From NCBI RefSeq assembly GCF_021018895.1, contig NC_079380.1, positions 10,854,236-10,918,235 of the forward strand: DNA of 64,000 nt, written 5' to 3'. The notes beneath the pieces were generated by a model. That model ran no database searches. It saw only the letters and a list, made by a program, of their open reading frames with translations, and had not been told where the DNA came from. The stretch's first letter is position 1. Every line of letters starts with the position of its first letter. Position numbers and translations under genes: made by a program. Of the stretch, positions 32,400 to 42,235 are shown piece by piece. This DNA comes from Seriola aureovittata (Eukaryota > Chordata > Actinopteri > Carangiformes > Carangidae).

Positions 32400-35300
32400 T
32401 GATTTTCTATTACTTGGACTTCGATAGAGAGGTCACTGATGACTTGGGTTCAGGGCACAGCTGGAGTATGCTCTGAGGTGTCAGAGGGAAAAGGCAAAAG
32501 TCCTGAGGGAGGATGTTGAAAAATTGACTGCTACAAGGAGGGTCAAATACTGTAGGTACATAGGTATTGAGGTCCAGCAGGGAAAATGGAAAGGATATAG
32601 TCTGAGGTGAAAAGGAGAGGAGGATTTACAACAGGATTTTAAAAGCAAAGAGAGCACGTGTCATAGAAACGCATGTATGGACTTGTACTTTCTCCTCCTC
32701 TTTGTCTCTTTCCTCACTCCCTCTGTGTCTCAGAGCCTCAAGCGTCTGAATTCCACAGCAATAGCTTGGAGGCTGGTAGACATCTCTGGCTACCCCTCCT
32801 CATCTCCATCCACACCTGTCCACTTTCTCTGGAGGCACAAGGGAAAGCACGCCAGGAACGCCCCCGACTACATTACTACATTGATTACTCTCGCCCTCTC
32901 AGAACCTTATCCAGTGATCAACAGGCCATCTAGAGTATCAGTAGCCTGTTGGGCCACAGCATGATTGTGTTGATGTTAGTTTATACCTTCTCGTATTGTG
33001 TCATGATATAAAAAATTAGGGGCCAAATTACTTAAATTGGAACTGACTTCAAACTAATGAATTGACCGTAAAATAGCCAATTTGTTATTTTTTCATTGCT
33101 AGCTCAGTTTTGGTGGTCTGGTCTGGGTCAAAGGTTCAGGGCCATTTTTTCATTCTCTGTCCCTGACCATGACACTTGCTCAAATCACCACCTTCTGATC
33201 CGCCATGAAAATGAAAAAAGCAACAATCCTTAGTGGCAATCTATCCTGCACACACTTTCTGTGACAAATTCATTTTGCATGAATAGTCAGCATGGCTCAA
33301 ATGGACTCCCTTTTCGTATATGACTATTTTAGCTGCTTATGATTTTCATTATGATCTATTCTGCCTTTACACTCAGTTGACAGTTAAGACTGTCAGCCAA
33401 ATGCCTCAAATCCAAACTGTAGTAAAATATAAATATGTAAACTAAAATGCAAGTTTTCAAGTCAGTGTCAATGCAAATTATACCTTTATTATATATACGG
33501 CTGTAAACTTCTACTCTCCGGTGAGAGAAATAGGTCATGGCTTAGGGATGTTCTAAATAAGCAGACATCAGCTTTGTGAGGCAGCAAGAGGAAAATGGGC
33601 CTGAACTCTATGTGAGCTGACAGTGTGCTCTGTGTTGTCTGAATAATAGACAGTTTATGACAAGCGGTGGTGAATTGAGGTCTATGAAATTGATTTTTTA
33701 TTATGTGTTGAGTTATGTATGCATTTTATTCTTGAAGATGATTTTTTCCAGCAAGGCTGAACCTGTCCTCACATCATCATCCTGCTGGTTCCTGGCTGAC
33801 CATTGATGGATCAGGCCAGGACTGCAGTCATTGTTAAAATATGTCTTCCCTACGGGAGTATGTCTTCTTTCAAAGTTATGATGGAAAAGACTGCTCTTCA
33901 CGATGGAGGCCTGTCCATAAGTAAACTTAGTTTACCCTCAGAGGAGACAAACTGGCTAGAAAACCCAGGGACCAGAGCCTGTCCTCTCTTACTGGCCCCT
34001 CTATTGATTTATGTGTGTGTTAATCGCTGTCCTCTGCTTTCACCTTTTCTCTTTTCTTTTCCTTTCTCTGCCTTTGATGCTTCACACTGTGTTAACATGT
34101 TAAAATGGGAATGGGCGTTAAAGGGGTTAGCCAAGCAGGAGGATTAAAACCTGTCATCATTGTGCGCTTGTGTTCACAACTTTGTTTTAAAGGGCAGAAG
34201 TATTGACTTGCAAGATCAAGTTACATCACGTAGAGAAAACATCCATCATTAATCCAAGTTCAATTAATTTTATAAAACAGGAACAAATTTCCAAATTATT
34301 CCACTAACCTATATAATGATCACATTATATACATAACATATTTTAAAACATTAAGAATTTATGCATTTAAAAAAAATCAAAAAGTAAGGGGATAAAAAAT
34401 ATGATCACAGAACACCCTTAATTGGGCACCCAGCAGTTGTGTTTTCCATCATGTGAAGGTAGCTTAACATTTGATAAGTGGATGCAAAAACAGCTTAAGT
34501 AGAATAAAATATAAAATAAATAATAAAATAAAATAAAATAAAAGAAGGATCTAAAGCACAGACTGCATTGGCCAAATCATTCACTTAATATTCACTCCAG
34601 AGTGCTCTTTGGAACATCCAGTGATCCCTGCTGTGGGATTATGAGTATTAGTACTAGAGCAAATGGTAAACTTAAACTTACTGTGCTCTCCTGTGCTTTT
34701 TTAGTTTGCATGGGGTTGCATCATATTTAGCAAGAGGATCAGACACAGCAGACTCTAACTCTTGCACAGTGGTCTTTCATAAGAGGAAAAGAAACAAGTC
34801 TAGTTTCAGATCTTATCACAGGCACTTTGGCCTCTTACAACATCCATCAGGAACAGGGTCCACTAATCACCATATCAGCTGACAAACCAGAAGTGAGACA
34901 TAACTGATAAGCTCAACTCAGACCATTCTTCTCTGTCTTGTATTCCGTAAATGTTGTGTTTACAGTGATGCAATTAGTACTATTATTCATTTGATGAGGT
35001 ATTATGCATTCAGGAAGCCTGAGTGATTCTTAAGTGTGCTGCGCCTTTCCTTACCACCAGATGTCAGTACAATGCAGCACATTGCTGTAAATTACTATAA
35101 ACATTACCTACCAGAATTAAGGTCAGCATGGGATGATTTATAAATAAATAAACTAGAGAATGACAGTAGATTTAGGTTCATAGTATGGGCAACGGCAAAG
35201 AGGATTATTATTATTATTCATTTATTTATTTATTTCTTATTGGTGTGATTTTAATTAGCTCAAATGTTCAGCCCAAATATTTAAAATAAGAGCAAATTTA

Positions 35301-35762
35301 AAAGATTGTTTTAAATTAATCAACCAATTCAATTTAATTTAATTCTAAAAGATTATATAATTCATTATTTTATAATAATAAAATAAAATAAAAGTCGGGT
35401 GTGCTAAAACTACAAGTCCTATTAGGAACTGTAATATTGGAGAGAAGCGGAAATAGCATTAGCTATGGCAAATCACTAGGTGAATACTCTATAGCAGCCT
35501 ATATTTATTTGTTGTTGGGGTCACCAGCTCAGAAATCAAATAAGCACTGCCCCCTCTACAACACGCACGTGCGCGCATGCACGACCACACACATTTTGAA
35601 GGAATTAACTTCATTTTCAAGGCAGGCGGCACCAATCAAGTTTACAAACTTGTCTGCACGGGGTGTTTGCGATGCCACGTCTTTATTTGCTTGCTGATTT
35701 TATTGAACATGTGACTGAATTAGACGCTCACATGGCTGCCGTGGCTGCATGATCCGCTTTAG

Positions 35763-35771
35763 TTTTTTAAA
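35763..35771 (+). promoter_or_regulatory. Possible AT-rich core promoter element of rdh8
   Basis: TTTTTTAAAG about 85 bp upstream of the rdh8 start codon, the only TATA-like word close to the gene. It is followed by GC-richer leader sequence. Weak evidence. Confidence 0.2.
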
Positions 35772-35854
35772 GTCCGGTGATCGGTAGCTCCCTCGGCAGC
35801 GACCATCCGGAGCAGAGGACCGCTGAAAAACACCAGCGCCTACCCGGACAAATC

Positions 35855-35960
35855 ATGGCGAACAGCGGGCAGAAAGTTGTGCTGATCACCGGCTGCTCCT
35901 CCGGCATCGGGTTACGAATCGCCGTAACGCTGGCCAAAGATGAAAAGAAGCGTTACCATG
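35855..35960 (+). CDS. rdh8a: rdh8 exon 1
   Basis: Codons 1-35 plus one base: [20 protein letters not shown]..., carrying the first beta strand and the NADP(H)-binding glycine loop. Donor CATG|GTAAAT. Confidence 0.95.
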
Positions 35961-38900
35961 GTAAATGCGCTTTCTTCTACATTGTTTCTTTGATCGAACC
36001 TATTAGTAGCAAGCCTATAATAGTGTGGTTCGCCTGAAAAACCATTCCGTGTTTACTTTTTCCTGCAAAGCTCTGCTATTGCACCAAGGCTCCTTTACGC
36101 ACAAAGTTCGGTTGAGTTTCATGCGCAACGCTCCGTCTTAACGCAAATAAGTGATTTCGTGTAGTGCCCATTGAAATACTTAACCCTAATGGTATCGGAT
36201 CCATATCCTTTTGTAAGGACTGGGGTTCAGTCGCTCCTCTGGTTCAACTATTATCATTTGAAAGCGCAGTTTCCAGGGTAGGGCTCTGCAAGGATGCCGC
36301 TTGCCAGGCGGAATCATAAAAGGAGTCTTGTCAGTTCTCTTTCAAGTGACTTCTCCAGCACAAAGCCCCCTTTTATCGCAGTGAATTGTAGACCGCCTGC
36401 TCCGGTTTAGTGCCGTGTCTAATGTGCCTATAGTCCCCTCTCTGGAGCGAGTGTTGAAAGGGGGACAAAGTTTGAGACCTGTACAAGCAGAGTTCACTCT
36501 GAAGCAAGGGCCTTGTTTGAAGTCTTCATTGGTGCACAGTGGAGTTAGGGTGTCCCACTTTAACATTGTTGCTCGGTGCGTCTCCTCTCCTGCTTCCCAG
36601 CCGTCATTAATGTCAATCTAGGAACTGGGGATCCAAAACGTTTCCATGTCAGGAGCCTCGGAGAGAATTGCATTAGACCAACACCCCCCACCCCCCACCC
36701 CTAACACCACCACCACCCCAGTTGTTAGGAGTTTGCTTTCAAGACCCCCTGTGACAAGATTTTGTTGTTAGGTGCGACTTCATGCAGAATTTACACAATT
36801 GTCTGTAAGCCTACAGTCAGTGAGTGTTACCCTTTTACCACACTCACCTTACACTGTAACAAAAGTTAGTCAAGTCAAGTCATTAGTGTTGTCCTTTTGC
36901 AACTTTAGGAGCAAGTGTGCAAAGGTTAGTTAAAGTTTTCTTTTTCTTTGAGGGCCACTGGGATCTGATGGGAATGTTAGGCCTACAGTGAAATAGATTA
37001 GCAAAAGCGATTAACTGCTCCCTCAACATTGGTTTGAGCAGTGTGACCTGCTTTCAATAAGGCCACCTCTGAGCTATGAAGCTGATTCGCTCTTTTCCCA
37101 GGGTTTTTAGGAAATCCAACAGAGATTAAATATTGCATTGTGCATAAAGTAATAATTAGTTGCAGTAACATGCTCAGAATTCAGAGAAACCCCCGAAAAG
37201 ACCTCTGTGTGTGTAATGCGATGTGGGTTCATTCAAGAATGTTTAAGCTGCCCAAGAGTAATTCCTGCAGGAGCCAGAGGAACAATGGATCTCTTGTTCA
37301 CGTCTCTACCAATACGTAAATCTCTGTGTTGCTTCATGGACACCCAGTCCTCAAATCATAATATTAGACTTAATTAGAGTGCCTGAGACGTCATTAATGC
37401 ATAGTGTGTGTTCGACTGCTTGCAAAGATAAGTCACATGCCACTTACAAAGCAAGATTCTGAAAAAATAAGTCTGGTTTCATTACCATACATCATGAAAT
37501 ATTACATGAGTAACATTTCACAGCAATGCAAAAGCTCAACAGCTTAGCATTACCTCTTTTACTCTCACTAATCCAGCCCTGTCTTTGTTCAGACATGAAT
37601 CAGGTGAGGGTTTGCCTTTATCTGTCAAGGACAACGGGTGGATTTAGATGAATAAGAGGTTGTTTACTCCTACTGATTACCAATGTGGAACAGCACTGTC
37701 TCTCTTTTCTTTTGCTAGATAACGTCAGTCAGCAAAGTGTAAGCAGAGCACACAACGTGGAAGAAACCGGGAAAGCCAAGTCAACACTGTTGTTGATAGC
37801 TGCTGTCACTGCTCGTGATAGATTCCTGTGCTGTGTCTAGGTTAATGTTGCCCAGCGTGTAAAGTTCAGAGGAGATCAATCCTGTGTCCTGTAAACTGAC
37901 AGGCGTGGTCTTTTCTAGGAACTCTGACCCGCACAACTGATTCTGTCACAACTGTTGAGTGTTTGCGTGTGTGCTTGCTTGCATGTGAGTGTGTGTGTGT
38001 TAAGGAAGCGGTTTAGTGGTGACTTCACAGATCATAAGTTTCACAGTGTTACGTCAACAGTGTAACACTGGGTAAAGGTTTTTTTGTTTTTTTTTTAAAC
38101 TGCAGAAAAGAGTTATTAATGATTTCCTTAATGATTCCCTACAGTAGGAAATGTAAAATATACAAACATGGCCTCAAATAAAAAGTCATCTTAATGCTGT
38201 GCTCCATATATTCCTAAATATGTCTTCTCATTCCAGGGTATGTGACTGTACAAGTCTAAAGAATCATTTTCTTTTGTATTATAGAAGCTCTTTAGTTTGA
38301 AGCCACATCATACGAGTTTAATAACACTTCCCACTTCTCTGTCTCTCCTTATCAGTTATTGCCACCATGCGGGACCTGAAGAAGAAGGACAAGCTAGTGG
38401 AAGCAGCAGGAGATGCATATGGCAAGACCTTGATGTTGCTCCCACTGGACGTGTGCAGCGACGAGTCGGTCAAGCAGTGCATCAGTAATGTCAAGGACCG
38501 TCATATTGATATCCTGAGTGAGTCAGACACACCTGAAACTTTGTCTGCCTCTCCCATTTGACCCACACGTGTGGATAAACATATGTGCATGAAAATGTTG
38601 TGTTTCTTTTATTACAGTTGCTAAATAGTTTCAACGTTGAACCTAAAGTCATTATGTAATCTACTGTATGACTATAACTCAGTTTCTTAACTGTATGTAG
38701 GAATGGTAACCTTCCCTTTATAGTAGCTCGTATTTAACACAAACAGTGATATCCTACTTTTCATGAGAAAGACAAGAAACGGGTAAAAATCTAACAGACT
38801 TTATGATATCATAGTACAGTGTTATTACTGTGATAATACAACTTTAGGACAATGGTTTTTTTAAGATTCATAACTGAAACAGTCTTGAAACAGTGGTGAC

Positions 38901-41453
38901 TGTCCTGTAGAATTGTCCTCTATGGTTTTGCACTTGACATTAAGAAGTGTATGTGGGGGGAGGACACTGAGCCATGAACATCCAGTGCGCAAATAAGAAG
39001 GACAACCAGTATGTAAGAGCAGAAGATGTCCTTTTAAACGCAGAAATCTCAGCAGATCAACAACAACTAAGTCCTTGGTACCGATCAATCGCTCTATAAA
39101 AGCCCTTAAGTCATTTTATGGCCATTTTGAGCTGCGGGGCAGTAAATTGTAGGTTGCTAGATCGATAACTTATGTATAGGTGACTCTTTCAGTTCTTATG
39201 TTTAAACATTTAGTCTGAATAAAGGTTTTATTTATGACTCAGTCTCCATCTCACTCTAAATCCAAGAAATTTATCCCCCTTCACCCAATTACTCAATACC
39301 CATGCAGTGGTGTTACATCACACCTCTCTGCTCTTGTCACGCACTGACACCTGGTGGCAATATCAAGTAATACCATCTCCAATCTGTTCACCTCATGTAG
39401 AAAGGCCGAGTGAACAGCGCAAACTGTTCTGTTATCTGTTCATATTAAGTTGACAATATCCTGTTTAGAAGGGTTGATAATTGCAATGTTGGAGATACGA
39501 GCAGTGTGTCATCTGCATGTGTTTGTGTGTGTGTGTGTGTGTGTGTGCCTGTTTCCTGTCAGTCAACAATGCAGGTGTGGGCTTGCTTGGACCTGTGGAA
39601 AGCATCAGCATCGAGGAGATGAAGAGAGTGTTCGAGACCAACTTCTTTGGTGTGGTTCGCATGATCAAAGAAGTGATGCCAGACATGAAGAAGAGGCGTT
39701 CAGGACACATCGTTGTTATGAGCAGCGTCATGGGTCTTCAGGGTATGATCTGTGTGTAATTAACAACACATTGGAAAAAGCGTTTTGATCCAGGATCACC
39801 GGAAACAGATACTTACATGTCCAACCGTTTGCGAAAAGACACGTTTAAAGGCTGAATATGCAGTCGCAGACAAGAGCGCTGCACTCGCCAACATCACATT
39901 ACAATTTGTCCGGCAGCAGTCATAAAAATACTTGATATATTAGTTGGTCTAAGGCTCAGTTGAAAAGCAAGAGAATTTTTTTATTCTAAATTTCTGCACA
40001 CTAAGAGGAAAAATTTGCAAATCATCTGTGGTGACCTGAACTTTTTGTTGGACAGAGCAGTGCAGAGCCTGAAACCTTGGAAATCACTCATACTGGGCTG
40101 TAAATTATACAGTGTGTTCCATTCTTCAGCATGAAATGAAAATAATGACGTCAGAAATTAGAGTTTACAGTGCTGTACAATTCAAAACAATTCAACCAAG
40201 TGTAGCATCTTTAACTTGGTGCTTTTGTTTCCCAGAAGAAGTGCGGGCAATGTTTGCAAGCAGTTTTAAGTTAAAGGTTTTTCAGAATGTTTGAATGAAA
40301 AATGTGTATTTACAGGTATTTATTTTAAAGTGGTTATTGCAGGCCGATCTTTGTCTTACATTTTCAGTAAAGGCCATGGCAAGCAGCAAATAGCAAGCAG
40401 TTGCAAAGAATTTTTAGTGTTTGTTTTAACTTGTTTGCCAGGTGGGTGGAGTTAAGAGTGTCTGATAAGTTGTCAATCCCACGCAACTGAGCTACACTGA
40501 CTTTACTGTAATATTCTGTCTGGCACTTATTGTCTTGTGTTATCTTTTCCTTTGGTTGATTCAAGTGCAAATAGGTCTTTATATGTAAATGATGTGTCAC
40601 TGATGTCTGCTGATAATTCAACACTGTGAAATGTGATAATGCAGTGCAGTGATGTTGTCCCTTATCTCCCCGTTTTTTCCCCCCCGGATCAGGAGTGGTG
40701 TTCAATGATGTTTACACTGCCTCTAAGTTTGCCATGGAAGGGTTCTGTGAGAGTATGGCCGTACAACTGATGAAGTTCAATATCCGGTAGATTACCCTCT
40801 TTCCTCTGTTCTTCCTCCACATCTGTCTTCACTCCGTATTGTAGGTGCTCCCTCTTAGGCTTTTCCGTATCTGACTCCCCTCAGGTTGTCCATGATTGAG
40901 CCTGGCCCAGTGCACACCGAGTTTGAGACCAAGATGATGGAGGATGTGGCTAAGATGGAGTATCCGGGAGTAGATGCAGACACAGTTCGTTATTTTAAAG
41001 ATGTTTACCTGCCGTCATCCATAGATATTTTTGAAGCCATGGGCCAGACACCGGAGGACATAGCCAAAGTAAGGGAACACTTTTCTATCTCACATTTTGC
41101 TGAATTTATCTCAGCATTCAAGAATCAGTGTTGTGTTTCTCTGATCACTAACTGGTACAAACATTCAAACAGCCTACAGAGTAATGGAATCCAGTCTAAA
41201 CCTCTTTTGTTTTTCGTCTCTCCAGTGCACTAAAAAGGTTATTGAGTCAAGCAGCCCTCGCTTTCGGAATCTGACCAACAGCCTCTACACACCCATTGTG
41301 GCCTTAAAGTATGCAGATGAGACTGGCGGCCTGTCTGTCAACACCTTCTACAACCTGCTCTTCAATTTCGGCCCCCTCATGCACATAACCATGAGCATCC
41401 TCAAGTGCCTGACGTGCAGCTGCCTGCGTAGACGCACAATCTCACCTAACTGA
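35855..41453 (+). CDS. rdh8a: Retinol dehydrogenase 8 (all-trans-retinol dehydrogenase), six exons
   Basis: Complete short-chain dehydrogenase/reductase of 317 residues (human RDH8 is about the same length). Exons 35855-35960, 38356-38517, 39563-39742, 40693-40786, 40885-41068 and 41226-41453 join in phase. Visible motifs: cofactor loop TGCSSGIG (12-19), NNAG (91-94), catalytic Ser144 (VMSSVMG), YTASK with Tyr157 and Lys161, and EPGPVHTEF after the active site. The tail [15 protein letters not shown] has three cysteines (303, 306, 308) typical of RDH8, where lipid modification anchors the enzyme in photoreceptor outer-segment membranes. Known reaction of the family: NADPH-dependent reduction of all-trans-retinal after bleaching. 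HSD17B1 is the close paralogue; the tail and the col5a3 neighbour favour RDH8. The start has A at -3 and G at +4. The 'a' suffix is tentative. Confidence 0.95.
35961..38355 (+). other. rdh8 intron 1
   Basis: 2.4 kb. Short C-rich run at 36687-36720. No exon or element recognised. Confidence 0.7.
38356..38517 (+). CDS. rdh8a: rdh8 exon 2
   Basis: Residues 36-90: [14 protein letters not shown]..., [13 protein letters not shown] and HIDIL. It contains the acidic/Asn-type adenine-side motif LDV of classical SDRs. Donor CTGA|GTGAGT. Confidence 0.95.
38518..39562 (+). other. rdh8 intron 2
   Basis: 1.0 kb ending in a GT repeat (39525-39547) next to the exon 3 acceptor. Nothing else recognised. Confidence 0.7.
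39525..39547. repeat. (TG)n tract at rdh8 exon 3 acceptor
   Basis: About 11 TG units ending 15 bases before the first base of exon 3, followed by CCTGTTTCCTGTCAG. Confidence 0.95.
39563..39742 (+). CDS. rdh8a: rdh8 exon 3
   Basis: Residues 90-150: [22 protein letters not shown] and [13 protein letters not shown] with the catalytic Ser144. Donor CAGG|GTATGA. Confidence 0.96.
39743..40692 (+). other. rdh8 intron 3
   Basis: 950 bp, no recognisable element. Confidence 0.68.
40693..40786 (+). CDS. rdh8a: rdh8 exon 4
   Basis: Residues 150-181: [17 protein letters not shown] with the catalytic Tyr157/Lys161 pair. Followed by a GTAGAT donor; Arg181 is split. Confidence 0.95.
40885..41068 (+). CDS. 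rdh8a: rdh8 exon 5
   Basis: Residues 181-242: [16 protein letters not shown]..., [17 protein letters not shown] and QTPEDIAK. It carries the PG motif and the substrate-side loop. Donor AAA|GTAAGG. Confidence 0.96.
41226..41453 (+). CDS. rdh8a: rdh8 exon 6 with stop codon
   Basis: Residues 243-317 and TGA at 41451-41453. Ends with the Cys cluster CLTCSC and TISPN. The last four residues, ISPN, resemble the VxPx outer-segment targeting tail of rhodopsin (inference). Confidence 0.95.
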   Translation, partial: CTKKVIESSSPRFRNLTNSLYTPIVALKYADETGGLSVNTFYNLLFNFGPLMHITMSILKCLTCSCLRRRTISPN

Positions 41454-42235
41454 AGAGGGTGTCCAATCCTGCCCTTTAACCTCACCCTCCCAGTTTGTTG
41501 ACCCCAATCAGTTCCCCGGTGTCTTTTCCTGAGGTTTTGGGCTAAGCAGGTAGACTAGAACCAGTAACCTGGAGAGGGGAGGTGCCTTTCAGTTCAAAGA
41601 CACCACCATGATAAGCTTTGCCAGAAAACATGCACAATTGCACAAGTTTGTCACAGAGATGTTGTATGCAGAATGACCTCATGTGCTCTCACAGAAACAT
41701 GCATACACAAAACAACAACACACACACATCGGATTATTGTACATACATATTATAAAGAGGAGGCCACGCCTGAGTCATTGCTATATGGGAGGGTCTGAGC
41801 AGATATAGTGTAAGTGGCCAGATGTCTATTTTGTTTGAACGAGAACACACACACACACAGAACATGAGATACAAGTCCCATGGACAGACAACAAAGCACA
41901 AAAAATGAACTCAGTTACAGAGAGGAAGAATACCATTATAGAGAAATAATAATGCTATAACTTGTAGCTAGATAACTGTACACTCAGGCTCACCAGAGTT
42001 ATAACATGTAAGACAGAGTCAGAAAGAATATATCTGCTTTTATTGTGTTGTGCTCTTTATTTCATGTTTGCATTAACATAGTGTTCTCATGGTCATAACT
42101 GCTGTTGAATCATATTTTTAATCTTCTTTTGATAAACTGAATGTTTTTTGGGATTTAAAGGTTTGTGAAGCGGTGGGTCAGATATTTTTAATCCAGCAAC
42201 TTGATTTAGTAATAAACAGAATTCTGATTTACCCT
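41454..42235 (+). other. rdh8a: rdh8 3' untranslated region (approximate)
   Basis: Region between the stop codon and the first AATAAA downstream. No other coding potential seen. The end is not fixed without transcript data. Confidence 0.4.
42211..42216 (+). terminator. rdh8a: Candidate polyadenylation signal of rdh8
   Basis: AATAAA, the first perfect hexamer on the plus strand after the stop codon (758 bp downstream). Confidence 0.35.

Larger units (their letters stand above)
26760..35760. other. Intergenic region between divergent col5a3 and rdh8
   Basis: About 9 kb separating two genes transcribed away from each other. Contains a GAT array, a GT-rich array, poly-A, a 17-G run, a pyrimidine-rich stretch (31690-31910) and AT-rich segments (34260-34560, 35190-35400). 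No exon, RNA gene or intact mobile element recognised. Promoter-proximal control DNA for both genes must lie here or in intron 1, but none can be pinpointed. Confidence 0.75.

Noticed and set aside
32677..32964. 95-codon open frame beginning with a hydrophobic, signal-peptide-like stretch (MDLYFLLLFVSF)
   Set aside because: The hydrophobic start is encoded by a CT-rich pyrimidine tract and the remainder matches nothing I know. A second frame is also open. Not enough to call a gene.
35202..35207. GGATTA, a CRX/OTX-type site upstream of rdh8
   Set aside because: A single hexamer 650 bp upstream is expected by chance and is embedded in an ATT repeat.
35855..41453. 17-beta-hydroxysteroid dehydrogenase 1 as the identity of the plus-strand gene
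   Set aside because: The folds are close paralogues, but the C-terminal cysteine cluster, the length and the col5a3 neighbour favour RDH8.
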